Shown here: positions 25,666-34,976 of the stretch, piece after piece
Numbering within the stretch: position 1 is the first letter of the stretch
How the letters are laid out: each line of letters opens with the position of its first letter
Source: an uncultured Eubacterium sp.
Lineage (GTDB): Bacteria > Bacillota > Clostridia > Lachnospirales > Lachnospiraceae
NCBI GenBank assembly: GCA_905236805.1
Contig: CAJOPH010000043.1
Location: forward strand, 1-53,252
Reading direction: 5' to 3'
DNA length: 53,252 bases
Made by a program: the position numbers and the translations under genes
Notes under the pieces: model-generated
Told to the model about the DNA's origin: nothing
Seen by the model: the letters and a program-made list of their open reading frames with translations, nothing else
The model's database searches: none

Positions 25666-25671
25666 TTTCTT

Positions 25672-25787
25672 GATTTGCGCTAAAGGCGGACGCGCCTTAC
25701 TTATGAGTGTGTAGGGGATTAGATACCCCTTCTGCTCGATTGACGATTAATTTAAAGATATATGAATAAGAAAGAGGTGTAATAATC
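25672..25787 (+). promoter_or_regulatory. Structured L31 mRNA leader
   Basis: Two hairpins are visible. AAGGCG/CGCCTT with a GACG loop spans 25683-25698. AGGGG/CCCCT enclosing ATTAGATA spans 25713-25730. The second carries GGATTAGATACCC, identical to the universally conserved h24 loop of 16S rRNA (E. coli 785-797). Ribosomal-protein leaders often imitate rRNA sites for autogenous control and several L31 leader motifs have been described, so this is a candidate autoregulatory leader. Whether it matches a known L31 motif cannot be checked here. Confidence 0.5.
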
Positions 25788-25988
25788 ATGAGGAGCGACA
25801 TTCATCCTGACTATCATCAGGCCACTGTCACATGTAACTGTGGAAATACATTTGTTACCGGCTCTACCAAGGAGTCCATACATGTCGAGATTTGTTCAAA
25901 GTGCCATCCGTTCTATACAGGACAGCAGAAGGCAGCTACGGCAAGGGGACGCATCGAGCAGTTCAACAAGCGTTACGGCTTGAAATAA
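25788..25988 (+). CDS. rpmE: 50S ribosomal protein L31
   Basis: This 66-residue L31 is of the zinc-containing (C+) type, with CNCG and CSKC supplying four cysteine ligands. It reads [20 protein letters not shown] through to the basic tail [10 protein letters not shown]31 helps join the ribosomal subunits. GAAAGAGGTG lies upstream of the ATG. It has its own promoter, a long leader and a terminator at 26010, so it is monocistronic, although in many Firmicutes rpmE precedes prmC-prfA as it does here after two inserted genes. Confidence 0.97.
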   Translation: MRSDIHPDYHQATVTCNCGNTFVTGSTKESIHVEICSKCHPFYTGQQKAATARGRIEQFNKRYGLK

Positions 25989-26009
25989 TTTTATGCGCAT
26001 ATTTTCAGC

Positions 26010-26044
26010 AGCCTGCCTTATATATTCCCGGGGCAGGCTTTTTA
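26010..26044 (+). terminator. rpmE terminator
   Basis: AGCCTGCC (26010-26017) and GGCAGGCT (26032-26039) pair around a 14-base loop and are followed by a short T-run. Confidence 0.85.
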
Positions 26045-26046
26045 TA

Positions 26047-26087
26047 TAAACGTCAAAATTCTTTTGACGTTTACTATAACCGCTCCG
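26047..26087. repeat. Family 1 palindrome (copy D, reverse)
   Basis: TAAACGTCAAAA (26047-26058) and TTTTGACGTTTA (26062-26073) form a perfect 12-pair stem with a TTC loop. CGTTTACTATAACCGCTCCG (26068-26087) is the exact reverse complement of 19612-19631. It sits between the rpmE terminator and the SPFH gene. Confidence 0.7.
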
Positions 26088-26163
26088 CAAGGATGCGCAC
26101 GGATTTTGCAAGGAAATACGCAGTGAGAAAAATAGTTGATTATAAAAACAGGAGGATGGAACA

Positions 26164-27414
26164 ATGGGTTTGATCAAAGCTTTTGCGGGTGCCCTGGGGG
26201 GATCTTTTGCTGACCAGTGGAAGGACTTTTTCGTGCCTTCACCGGACGCCACGGCTACGTGCGCAGTGGTTCCGGGGGTACCAAATGGAAGAAATGCCGG
26301 GAGGGGTTCTAATACCAAAGGCTCATCCAATATCATAACGAACGGATCAAAGATAGTGGTTCCGGACGGGTACTGCATGGTGCTGGTTCAGGACGGGCAG
26401 ATTTCATCCATTGCGTCAGAGCCGGGAGGATTTACCTTCTCATCCGATGAGAAGGATTCACAGAGTGTCTTTTCGGGAGGCGGTATATCTGCGGTGGTTT
26501 CACAGTCGTGGGAAAGATTTAAATTTGGCGGACGCCCCGGCGCGGAGCAGCTCCTCTTCTACGTAAACCTAAAGGAGATTCCCAATATTAAGTTCGGCAC
26601 AAAGAACCCAATATACTGGGACGATGCATATCTGGCATCGCAGGCGGGGGCCAGGTGCCGGGGAACACTTACCATAAAGATAGAAGATCCATACCTGTTT
26701 CTCTCAAAGTTCGTGCCTGTCACATACCTTAGGCCTTCGTCGGGGGTATTTGACTTAGACGACATGGACAATGCCGCGGGAGACCAGCTCCACAATGAGA
26801 TAACCCAGGCCTTAAGCGCGGCATTTTCACAATATACGAATTCCGGAAACAGGATCACGAAGCTTCAGGGCGACCAGGCAGGCTTTGCAAAAAGCCTCTC
26901 GGAAGCCATAAACGGTGAATTTGCATGGAGGCAGGACAGGGGAATAGCCGTAGTTAAGGCCGCCATAGTGTCTTTGGACTACGATGATGACACGAAGGCC
27001 AGGTACCAGCAGGCCGCGGAGGCAGACTCCATGTCTGTGGGGAACAGGGCCAATGTATTCATGCAGATGTCTGCCGCCAAGGGCATGCAGGCGGCAGGAG
27101 AAAACGGCGGCGGCATGGGCATGGCCATGATGGGCATGGGCATGGGTGCCGCAGGCCAGGCCATGGGAGGCATGATGGGTCAGACAGGAGCGCAGCAGGA
27201 AGGAGTAGGCGCAGGTGCCCTTAATTTTGGGCAGCAATCTGCCCAGCCGCAGCAGCCCGTCCAGGCGCAGCAGCCCGTCCAGCCCGGGCAGCCTGCCCAA
27301 GCTTCCAAATCCCCCATGGATGTATTAAAGGACATGAAGCAGATGCTGGATGCGGGTCTTATCACCCAGGAAGAATATGACGCAAAGAAGGCGGAAGTTC
27401 TGGCAAATATGTAA
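26164..27414 (+). CDS. SPFH-domain protein with SHOCT tail (YdjI-like)
   Basis: The 416-residue protein has an SPFH (band 7-like) domain at about residues 60-300, including VPDGYCMVLVQDGQI and the FGTKNPIYWDDAYLASQAGARCRGTLTIKI block found in the B. subtilis YdjI class. A Gly/Met-rich stretch (about 315-350) and a Gln/Pro-rich linker lead to a C-terminal SHOCT helix pair (SPMDVLKDMKQMLDAGLI, TQEEYDAKKAEVL). There is no long N-terminal hydrophobic helix. AGGAGG precedes the ATG. The next gene encodes a zinc-ribbon membrane protein, a common partner of this class. These proteins are thought to organise membrane patches; the detailed job is unknown. Confidence 0.83.
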   Translation: MGLIKAFAGALGGSFADQWKDFFVPSPDATATCAVVPGVPNGRNAGRGSNTKGSSNIITNGSKIVVPDGYCMVLVQDGQISSIASEPGGFTFSSDEKDSQSVFSGGGISAVVSQSWERFKFGGRPGAEQLLFYVNLKEIPNIKFGTKNPIYWDDAYLASQAGARCRGTLTIKIEDPYLFLSKFVPVTYLRPSSGVFDLDDMDNAAGDQLHNEITQALSAAFSQYTNSGNRITKLQGDQAGFAKSLSEAINGEFAWRQDRGIAVVKAAIVSLDYDDDTKARYQQAAEADSMSVGNRANVFMQMSAAKGMQAAGENGGGMGMAMMGMGMGAAGQAMGGMMGQTGAQQEGVGAGALNFGQQSAQPQQPVQAQQPVQPGQPAQASKSPMDVLKDMKQMLDAGLITQEEYDAKKAEVLANM

Positions 27415-27459
27415 CATACAAAATTCTTCAACAGTTCCTAAGATAAAGGAGTATGGTTT

Positions 27460-28980
27460 ATGGATACCGGTGAATCTAAAAATCTTTCCGATGCCCTGGA
27501 TGGCATCTCCCCCGGTGAGGCCGTGGTTTCCGATATAGGCGGGCAGGTACAATGCCCCGCCTGTGGGAGCACGGATATCAGGCCCTCTTCCAGATCGGGC
27601 ATGTTGGTATGTGCTTTTTGCAGGGAGGAGTTTCCTGAGAAAAAGACCAATGTCGATACCGAAGAGGACGTGTTTGCACTGGAGGGCGTAACGGTATACG
27701 AGGGAGCCAAAGACATAAGTGAGGATGCGGCAAAGCTCATTACACTTAAGTGTGAAAGCTGCGGCGCCGAGGTGGTGGTAAATGTTGATGAGACTACCCA
27801 GGCGAGGTGCCATTGGTGCAGGGAGACATTGAGCATCAATTCCAGGCTCGAAAACGGTGCGGTCTGCGACATGATACTGCCGTTTACCCTGCCCCAGGAT
27901 GAGGCAAGGTCCATGCTTGGGGATTATATAGACAGGCACAAGTTTTTCGCGCATCCCGTGTTCAGGAGGGAGTTTTCCGAGCAGAACATATCCAGGGTGT
28001 ACATGCCCTACCTGGTGGTGGACGCGAATACCCATGCGCATTTCAAGGGTCAGGCCGAGCATGAGCTGAGAAGATATACCGTGAGCGTCGGTGACGATGA
28101 TGAAGAGACCCGCTATGACGCAGAGCTTTTCAATGTCGAAAGGGATCTTGACGTGGGGGTTGATGACCTCATAGTGGAAGGCTCTGCCGACAGGCTTGAT
28201 ACCGCCGCCAAAAAGACCAACAATATCATCAATTCCATCCTGCCCTTTGACACCGAAAACTGCGTGGACTTTGACAGCAATTATTTAAGGGGCGCATCCT
28301 CCGAGAAGAGGGATCTGAACATAGATGCCCTAAAGCCATTGGTGGATGCCCAGGTCAAGGACGTGGCACGGGCAAAGACCAATGATACCATGAAGTATTA
28401 TGACAGGGGAACGAGGTGGGATGAAGAGAGCGTTCAGATAAAGGGAGAAAAGTTCAAGTCGGCCTACCTTCCCATATGGCTCTACAGCTACTATGAGAAG
28501 GGAAAAGACCTTTTACATTACGTGGCGATAAACGCGAGGACCAAAGAAATAGCAGGGTCTATCCCCGTTAATTATATGAGGCTTACGGCGATATCGGCAC
28601 TGATAGAGATTCTTGCCGTTTTCATCTGGCTTCTTACCTGGTGGATGGACTGGTCCACATCCACGGGAGATGACGACAATGGACTGGGATTTCCCATAGT
28701 GCTGGTGGCAGGTTTTGTATTTTTCTTTATCCAAAAGGCCAGGTACAGAAATACGGGGCTTAGGCATCACCATGAGACGGAAACAAGAGCCTATGTCCGG
28801 AATGTTGTTACCAAGGACGAGAAGGTAAAGGTGGAAAAGGGTCTTTCCAACAGCCATATAAAGGGCAGGAACGATGACAAGGTCGAAGGAAGCTTTTTCA
28901 ATGCCAAAAATAAGATGGGAAAGATCGAAAGAACGGCAGAAAACCTGGCGGAAAGTATGCGGAAGCAGGGCAAAGGATAG
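27460..28980 (+). CDS. Zinc-ribbon membrane protein partnered with SPFH
   Basis: This 506-residue protein has two TFIIB-like zinc ribbons near the N terminus (Cys32/35/51/54 and Cys98/101/117/120). A soluble mixed domain follows (about 125-365), with a hydrophilic segment on FDTENCVDFDSNYLRG. Two membrane helices lie at about 370-392 and 405-422, and the tail is basic (KARYRNTGLRHHHETETR). It begins 45 bases after the SPFH gene with AAAGGAG upstream, so both share a transcript. The pairing of SPFH and zinc-ribbon proteins recurs in Firmicutes; by analogy the ribbon protein may be the effector or cargo of the SPFH assembly. Function unknown. Confidence 0.75.
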   Translation: MDTGESKNLSDALDGISPGEAVVSDIGGQVQCPACGSTDIRPSSRSGMLVCAFCREEFPEKKTNVDTEEDVFALEGVTVYEGAKDISEDAAKLITLKCESCGAEVVVNVDETTQARCHWCRETLSINSRLENGAVCDMILPFTLPQDEARSMLGDYIDRHKFFAHPVFRREFSEQNISRVYMPYLVVDANTHAHFKGQAEHELRRYTVSVGDDDEETRYDAELFNVERDLDVGVDDLIVEGSADRLDTAAKKTNNIINSILPFDTENCVDFDSNYLRGASSEKRDLNIDALKPLVDAQVKDVARAKTNDTMKYYDRGTRWDEESVQIKGEKFKSAYLPIWLYSYYEKGKDLLHYVAINARTKEIAGSIPVNYMRLTAISALIEILAVFIWLLTWWMDWSTSTGDDDNGLGFPIVLVAGFVFFFIQKARYRNTGLRHHHETETRAYVRNVVTKDEKVKVEKGLSNSHIKGRNDDKVEGSFFNAKNKMGKIERTAENLAESMRKQGKG

Positions 28981-29019
28981 TATTATCCTATAATCATCCT
29001 ATAAACAGAGGGTTTGCAG

Positions 29020-29859
29020 ATGACTTACAGGGAAGCTCTTAATTATGGTGAAAATATTTTGTCAGAGGCCGGCATAGCCGATGCCGCCACTGACTCCCGC
29101 ATTCTTCTTTTTGAGGCTCTGGGGATCACCAGGGAGGAATACTACCAGGATCCCTGGGAGGAGATTTCCGATGAGAAGGAAGAGTCCTTCAGGATCCTCA
29201 TCGGGAAGCGGGCGCAGAGGATCCCGCTTCAGTATATGCTGGGAAAGGCTTCTTTCATGGGTCTTACCTTCAAGGTGGACTCCAACGTCCTTATTCCCAG
29301 GATGGACACGGAGATTTTGGTTTTGGAGGCGCAAAAGCGCCTTTTCCCAGGGAACAGGGTTCTGGACATGTGTACGGGTTCGGGGTGTATTTTGATATCC
29401 CTTCTCAAGGGAGAGTCCACGCTGGAGGGGGTGGGCTCGGATATTTCCAAGCAGGCCATACTCGTTGCCAGGGAAAACGCCGTATCAAACGAGGTCAAAG
29501 CCTCCTGGGTCACCGGGAATATGTTTGAAAAGACAGACGGCTGTTTTGACATGATAGTCTCAAACCCTCCCTATATCAGAAGCAAAGACATGGGGAGCCT
29601 CATGCCGGAGATAAGGGATTTTGAGCCTCCCAATGCCTTGGACGGTGGGGAGGACGGGCTTTCGTTTTACCGCATATTGGCAAAGGACGGCAAAGGTCAC
29701 CTTAAGGAAGGAGGTACCATCGCTATGGAGATAGGGGCAGACCAGGGAGATGACGTCTATGGGATATTCGAGGATGAAGGGTATAAGGACATAGAGATAG
29801 TGATGGATCTGGCGGGACATGACAGGGTGGTTCTTGCAAGAAGGGGAAATGAAAAATGA
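29020..29859 (+). CDS. prmC: Release factor glutamine methyltransferase
   Basis: PrmC methylates the GGQ glutamine of RF1 and RF2, raising termination efficiency. From ATG 29020 (AGAGGG seven bases upstream; the TTG at 29014 is rejected) it has 279 residues. The N-terminal helical domain is followed by the SAM-binding fold with [15 protein letters not shown] and the NPPY catalytic motif at 182-185. It overlaps prfA by 4 bases; its substrate RF1 is the next product, the classic arrangement. Confidence 0.95.
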   Translation: MTYREALNYGENILSEAGIADAATDSRILLFEALGITREEYYQDPWEEISDEKEESFRILIGKRAQRIPLQYMLGKASFMGLTFKVDSNVLIPRMDTEILVLEAQKRLFPGNRVLDMCTGSGCILISLLKGESTLEGVGSDISKQAILVARENAVSNEVKASWVTGNMFEKTDGCFDMIVSNPPYIRSKDMGSLMPEIRDFEPPNALDGGEDGLSFYRILAKDGKGHLKEGGTIAMEIGADQGDDVYGIFEDEGYKDIEIVMDLAGHDRVVLARRGNEK

Positions 29860-30926
29860 CTGAAAAGCTCGATGATATAGTAGCCAAATACGAGGAGATA
29901 ATGAGGTCTTTGGCAGAGCCTGACATAGCAAATGACAACGAACGCTTCAGGAGCCTCATGAAGGAGCAAAGCAGCCTTGCTCCCATAGTGGATGCTTACA
30001 CTAAATATAAAGAAGATATAACAAATATAGACGAGAATAAGGAATTGTTGGATGACGAAAAAGACCCCGACATGAGGGAGATGATAAAGGAGGACATTGC
30101 CACCCTTAAGGGAGAGGCAGATCACCTGAAGGAAACCATAAGGATACTTCTTCTTCCCAAAGATCCAAATGACACAAAGAACGTCATAGTGGAGATCAGG
30201 TCGGGGGCGGGAGGGGACGAGGCGGCCCTGTTTGCTTCCGAGGTCTACAGGATGTATGTGCATTATGCCGAAAGCAACGGCTGGAAGGTAGAGACCATGG
30301 ATGCCGAGGAGATAGGCATAGGCGGCATGAAGTATGTAAGCTTTATGGTAAATGGGTCAGGCGCCTATTCCAAGCTCAAATACGAAAGCGGGGTTCACAG
30401 GGTCCAAAGGGTTCCCGAGACTGAGTCGGGAGGAAGGATTCACACATCCACCGTCACGGTAGCGGTCATGCCCGAGGCGCAGGAGGTGGACGTGGAGCTG
30501 AATATGGAAGACTGCAGGTTTGACGTCTTTAGGGCTTCCGGAAATGGAGGTCAATGCGTAAATACCACAGACTCCGCGGTGAGGCTTACCCATATCCCCA
30601 CGGGGATAGTCATATCATGTCAGGACGAAAAGTCCCAAATAAAAAACAAAGACAAGGCTCTGAAGGTATTAAGGGCCAAGCTGTACGACCTAGAGATGCA
30701 AAAAGCCCACGACAAGGAGGCGAGCCTTCGCCGGTCCCAGGTGGGCACGGGGGATAGGTCCGAAAAGATCCGTACATATAATTTTCCTGGTGGCAGGGTT
30801 ACTGACCACAGGATAAATATGACCCTCTACAAGCTGGACAAGATTTTGGACGGAGACATCGAAGAGCTCATAGACGGATGCATTTCATACGATCAGGCAA
30901 AGAAACTGGCGGCTATGGAGAATTAA
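29856..30926 (+). CDS. prfA: Peptide chain release factor 1
   Basis: RF1 reads UAA and UAG stops. The 356-residue product has the GGQ motif at 231-233 in [18 protein letters not shown] and the RF1-type block [24 protein letters not shown]. The tripeptide in the codon-recognition region reads PET where many RF1s have PAT or PVT, still the RF1 PxT form rather than SPF of RF2. It is translationally coupled to prmC by the ATGA overlap. Confidence 0.96.
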   Translation: MTEKLDDIVAKYEEIMRSLAEPDIANDNERFRSLMKEQSSLAPIVDAYTKYKEDITNIDENKELLDDEKDPDMREMIKEDIATLKGEADHLKETIRILLLPKDPNDTKNVIVEIRSGAGGDEAALFASEVYRMYVHYAESNGWKVETMDAEEIGIGGMKYVSFMVNGSGAYSKLKYESGVHRVQRVPETESGGRIHTSTVTVAVMPEAQEVDVELNMEDCRFDVFRASGNGGQCVNTTDSAVRLTHIPTGIVISCQDEKSQIKNKDKALKVLRAKLYDLEMQKAHDKEASLRRSQVGTGDRSEKIRTYNFPGGRVTDHRINMTLYKLDKILDGDIEELIDGCISYDQAKKLAAMEN

Positions 30927-30951
30927 CGGTAATTAATAGGAGCAAAGGTAT

Positions 30952-33900
30952 ATGAACGATTTTGGAAAAATGAGTGAGTATCCGTACGATCACGATTATT
31001 CTTTAAGGGAAGGACTCTCCAGGGAGTCTCGCTTCATGATTGCCAATACCGTGATAGATCCGTTGACAAACCTCCCTGTCATGATGCAGTTCATCTCCCT
31101 CGCAAACGAAAAAATAGAATCAGGCAAGGGAAAGTATGCCTTAATATACCTGGATATAGTGGATTTTAAGGCTTTCAATGACAATTACGGCTTTTCCGAG
31201 GGAAATGACCTTTTGAAATTTCTGGCGGATTCTTTGGTATCCATTTTTGAATATTCCATCATATCCAGGTTTTCGGATGATCATTTCGTGGTACTTACTC
31301 CCGATGACAGGATAGAGTCTAAGATCTTGTACCTGCATTCGAGGATCAGGGAGTATGAGCCGCATCCCGGTTCTGAGGTAAAGGCGGGTATATATGAGAT
31401 GCCTGAGGGTGAAGAAGACGTCCTTCTGGCATGTGACAGGGCCCGCTATGCCTGCCGTGAGATAAAAACAGACTTTAACATAGCCTATAGGTTTTTTGAT
31501 GAGACCTTAAAGACAAAGATTTACGAAAAAAATTACGTCATCAGCCATTTTGAGGAGGCCTTGGAAAAGGGCTATATCAAGGTCTATTACCAGCCCGTGA
31601 TAAGGTCTTCCACGGGGGAGCTTTGCGGCTGGGAGGCGCTCGCCAGGTGGGAGGATCCAAAGAGGGGGATGCTTTTGCCATATGTCTTCATAGAGACCTT
31701 AGAGCAGTACCGCCTTATCCACAAGCTTGATGCTTACATCATACAGACCACCTGTTCCCATTACAAGCCATCCGTGGCCCGTCACGGGGCTACGGTTCCC
31801 GTGTCCATAAACCTCTCCCGTCTGGACTTTGAACTCTGCGACATCTGCAAGGTGGTGGAGGATGCCTGCGAAAAGTATGGATGCCCCAGGGAGAACATCC
31901 ACCTAGAGGTGACAGAGTCTGCCATTTCCGGAAACACGGAGTACCTAAAGAGCCGGATAAAGAGGTTTCAAAGAGGGGGATACCAGGTATGGCTCGATGA
32001 CTTCGGATCGGGGTATTCTTCTTTCAACGTGGTAAAGGACTATGACTTTGACCTGATAAAGCTTGATATGAAGTTCCTTCAGGATTTTGATACCAATATT
32101 AAGACCAAAAAGATACTGATAAACATCCTCCGGATGGCCAAGGAGATAGGCTGGCAGACCCTGGCCGAGGGCGTAGAGACCAGGGAGCAGGCAGATTTTT
32201 TAAGGAGCATAGGCTGCGAATACCTGCAGGGGTATCTCTATGGCAGGCCCATGCCGGTGAAGGTATGCGAGGAGAAGATACTGGAAAAGGGAATCGCCAT
32301 GGAGCCCATACCGTACAGGCAGTATTACCGCACGCTAGGCAGGGTTAATCCCCTTGCGCCATCCCCATTGGAGTGCATAGATGGCGGTAAGGCAGATCCC
32401 ATGTCGTCGCTTCCTTCGGTGGCGCTGATAGAGGTAAGGAAAGGCGTGGGGAGGATTTTGAACTGCAGCGATTCCTTTGTGAGGGCCATGCACATATTCG
32501 GATACCATGATATTTCCGAAATAGAAACAAAATACAACCAGACCTCCTGGGAAAAGGCAACGATGGTGAAAGAGATACTCAAGAGGTCTGCCCAGAGCGA
32601 GACCACGGAGAGTGTTGATTTTATCGTAAACGGAATGTATTGCACCATAAACGCCAGATTCGTGGCAAGCCAGGAGGATGCTGACGCATCGGCATTTGTG
32701 ATAGGATTCCGGTTCATGACCGGCAATGACGGGGAAAGGAAGCTTCAGCAGCAAAGCGAGGTCATGAACCTTATATATGAGCAGTACAACAGACTTGATC
32801 TTTTGTCGATAGATGATGCCTCGCCCGAGCCTGTTTATTTAAATTCCACCTATTACAAGAAGAGCTTTGTGGAAGACTCTTCCATAGAGTCGCTAAGGTT
32901 CTTTTGCAGTAACAATGTATATTATCCCGAGAGGGAGATGTTCGAAAAATTCACAGACCTTTCCACTGTGCATGAGAGGATAGAAAAACTGGGAGTCAGG
33001 CAATTGATGCAGCCCTTCAGGATACGGGGAAAGGGAGGAGAGTATACATGGCAGTGGGTGGAATTGACGCCCGTCATAAAGGACAATAAAGACTTTGTCC
33101 TCTTTGGCATAAAGGATGCGTCCGAGCATACCGCGAACTTCTTTGAGATGCATGGGGATCCGAACGTAGGAATTAATCCCCCGAAGCCTTCTTTCATGAA
33201 GGAAATAGACGACAGGGTGCTTTTGGATAATATCATGGACGTTTCGTCCGTGGGACTTTTCTGGAAGAATCTGGACAGGAGGTACATAGGCGCAAATCCC
33301 TATCTTTTGGAGCATCTTGGGTATGACACCCCCGAAAAGTTCCTTGGAAAGACCGATGAGGAGCTGGGATGGTACCTGGATTTAAAGTCCATTTACGATG
33401 AGGAGAGCCTTGTGATAAGAGAGGGCCTTAAGGTGGAAAACAGGTGCGTAAAGGCCATCATAAAGGGAGATGTCCATGAGGTCATAATGGTGCGCAATCC
33501 ACTTTACGTGAGGGGAAAGGTAGTGGGCGTTTTGGGGAGCCTTCAGGATATCACATACAGGAGAAGTAAATCCATTGACGCCAAGGATTACCGCAAGGAT
33601 GAAGAAACGGGGGTTTTGAATTCCAAGGGCTTTGAGGATGTCATACATTATTTCGTGGATGAGTACCGGCTCATCAGGAAGGATTTTGCCATCATCTACC
33701 TTTCATTCAGAAACTACAAGGATGTCAAAAGGCATTCAGGGGATGAATTTGCTTCCAAGGTCATAAAGAGGTTCGTGGAGAGGCTGACCATGGCTGCCAA
33801 TTCCAGGTGTGCGATATCCAGGTACAAGGAAGATGTGTTCATGCTGGTGACGCAGTACAACAGGGAAGCTGACATAATAGCGATAGAGGATAGTCTTAAG

Positions 33901-34026
33901 GAATCATTGGGGATGATAAAGAGGGTGGATGATATTTTCTTCGAGCCGTCTATTGATATCTTCCATATCAAGTATTCCGATGAAGAATACATAGATAGGA
34001 TCTTCGAGATAGGGGAACAGATATAA
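30952..34026 (+). CDS. Large GGDEF(degenerate)-EAL-PAS-GGDEF(degenerate) protein
   Basis: This 1024-residue soluble signalling protein has four parts. A first GGDEF fold (about 30-180) has its active site replaced by SDDHF at 108-112. An EAL domain (about 190-450) keeps EALARW (Glu228), EVTES, DDFGSGYSS and AEGVE, so cyclic-di-GMP hydrolysis is likely. A PAS-containing middle (about 490-880) includes LLDNIMDVSSVGLFWKNLDRR and a PAC-like LGSLQDITYRR. A second GGDEF fold (about 895-1024) has YKEDVF at 958-963 in place of GGDEF. Both cyclase domains therefore look dead and probably sense GTP or mediate dimers. TAGGAGC precedes ATG 30952. The nearby chemoreceptor and flagellin suggest a link to motility control. 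Confidence 0.9.
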   Translation: MNDFGKMSEYPYDHDYSLREGLSRESRFMIANTVIDPLTNLPVMMQFISLANEKIESGKGKYALIYLDIVDFKAFNDNYGFSEGNDLLKFLADSLVSIFEYSIISRFSDDHFVVLTPDDRIESKILYLHSRIREYEPHPGSEVKAGIYEMPEGEEDVLLACDRARYACREIKTDFNIAYRFFDETLKTKIYEKNYVISHFEEALEKGYIKVYYQPVIRSSTGELCGWEALARWEDPKRGMLLPYVFIETLEQYRLIHKLDAYIIQTTCSHYKPSVARHGATVPVSINLSRLDFELCDICKVVEDACEKYGCPRENIHLEVTESAISGNTEYLKSRIKRFQRGGYQVWLDDFGSGYSSFNVVKDYDFDLIKLDMKFLQDFDTNIKTKKILINILRMAKEIGWQTLAEGVETREQADFLRSIGCEYLQGYLYGRPMPVKVCEEKILEKGIAMEPIPYRQYYRTLGRVNPLAPSPLECIDGGKADPMSSLPSVALIEVRKGVGRILNCSDSFVRAMHIFGYHDISEIETKYNQTSWEKATMVKEILKRSAQSETTESVDFIVNGMYCTINARFVASQEDADASAFVIGFRFMTGNDGERKLQQQSEVMNLIYEQYNRLDLLSIDDASPEPVYLNSTYYKKSFVEDSSIESLRFFCSNNVYYPEREMFEKFTDLSTVHERIEKLGVRQLMQPFRIRGKGGEYTWQWVELTPVIKDNKDFVLFGIKDASEHTANFFEMHGDPNVGINPPKPSFMKEIDDRVLLDNIMDVSSVGLFWKNLDRRYIGANPYLLEHLGYDTPEKFLGKTDEELGWYLDLKSIYDEESLVIREGLKVENRCVKAIIKGDVHEVIMVRNPLYVRGKVVGVLGSLQDITYRRSKSIDAKDYRKDEETGVLNSKGFEDVIHYFVDEYRLIRKDFAIIYLSFRNYKDVKRHSGDEFASKVIKRFVERLTMAANSRCAISRYKEDVFMLVTQYNREADIIAIEDSLKESLGMIKRVDDIFFEPSIDIFHIKYSDEEYIDRIFEIGEQI

Positions 34027-34031
34027 ACAGG

Positions 34032-34069
34032 AAAACAGGGGCGGCTTATTCAATGACCGTCCCTGTTTT
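34032..34069. terminator. Bidirectional terminator between EAL gene and arcC
   Basis: AAAACAGGGGCGG (34032-34044) pairs with CCGTCCCTGTTTT (34057-34069), 13 pairs including one G-U. Runs of A and T on either side let it work on both strands. The arcC stop codon lies in the loop. Confidence 0.85.
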
Positions 34070-34975
34070 TCCTTCCAATGCGTCCAAAGATGATTCGAGG
34101 TTGGTGATGATGGTCTTTCGCCCCTGTCTCTTTCCGGTGAAGTAGGAGGCGGCCTCAAACTTTGGAAGCTTTGTGCCGATGCCAAATCTTTGTTCTTTTA
34201 TATACTGTCTGGTCCGGTCTACGGATAGATTACAAAGAAGCTTCCTCTCATCCCCATCCAGTATCGATTGTTTTTCTTCGTAGGTCAGTATCATCAGGAT
34301 ATCCGCATCCGCCTTGTCAGCCAAAAGCCCCGCACAGAGGTCTTTTTCTATTACTGCGGATGCACCCTGGAGGCGGTTTTCCTGCTCGAGGACGGGGATT
34401 CCGCCACCTCCCGCAGCTATTACGGTCTGCCCGGCCTCTAGCAATGCGTTTATCGCGTCCATCTCCACTATGTCCAAAGGCTTTGGGGCAGGGACTATTC
34501 TGCGGTAGCCTCCGTTTGTCTCCACCACGAAGTTTCCTTTCTTTTCTTCACGCTCCGCATCCTCCTCGTTCATGGTACGACCTATGATCTTTGAAGGATG
34601 GTAGAAGGCCTCGTCGTAAGGGTCTACTATGGTCTGGGTGAGAATGGTGACCACCCCTTTGTATATTCCCCGGTTCAGAAGCTCTGTCCTTATCGCATTC
34701 TGCAAGTCGTAGCCTATGTATCCCTGGCTCATGGCAGAGCATACGGACATGGGAGAGGGGGTGAATTCATCGTGCCTTCCGGAGAGCTCGTTCATAGCCA
34801 TGTGGATCATCCCTATCTGGGGACCGTTGCTGTGGGTGATGATGACGGAATATCCCCCGGCAATGATCTTGGCAAGAATCTTTGAAGCCCTGAGTACGGC
34901 TGATTTTTGTTCGGGAAGTGTATCCCCTAAGGCGTCATGCCCTAAGGCGATGACCAGTTTGGTGTTATTTTCCAT
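34046..34975 (-). CDS. arcC: Carbamate kinase
   Basis: The enzyme makes ATP and carbamate from carbamoyl phosphate and ADP. ATG 34975 gives 309 residues, the normal length, with AAGGGGA upstream. Features are KLVIALGHDALGD at the N terminus (GGNAL in most relatives), THSNGPQIGM, AAGGGGIPV, VIEKDLCAGLLA and a C-terminal YFTGKRQGRKTIITNLE. The usual GGNA is replaced by GHDA here, a change in the phosphate-binding loop worth noting. No arcA or arcB is adjacent, so carbamoyl phosphate must come from another route such as allantoin or agmatine breakdown. It begins one base after the transpeptidase stop. Confidence 0.9.
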   Translation of the reverse strand: MENNTKLVIALGHDALGDTLPEQKSAVLRASKILAKIIAGGYSVIITHSNGPQIGMIHMAMNELSGRHDEFTPSPMSVCSAMSQGYIGYDLQNAIRTELLNRGIYKGVVTILTQTIVDPYDEAFYHPSKIIGRTMNEEDAEREEKKGNFVVETNGGYRRIVPAPKPLDIVEMDAINALLEAGQTVIAAGGGGIPVLEQENRLQGASAVIEKDLCAGLLADKADADILMILTYEEKQSILDGDERKLLCNLSVDRTRQYIKEQRFGIGTKLPKFEAASYFTGKRQGRKTIITNLESSLDALEGKTGTVIE

Positions 34976-34976
34976 T

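Noticed and set aside
25713..25730. Fragment of a 16S rRNA gene
   Set aside because: Only 13 bases match; the flanks are unrelated to rRNA and the segment lies in the rpmE leader.
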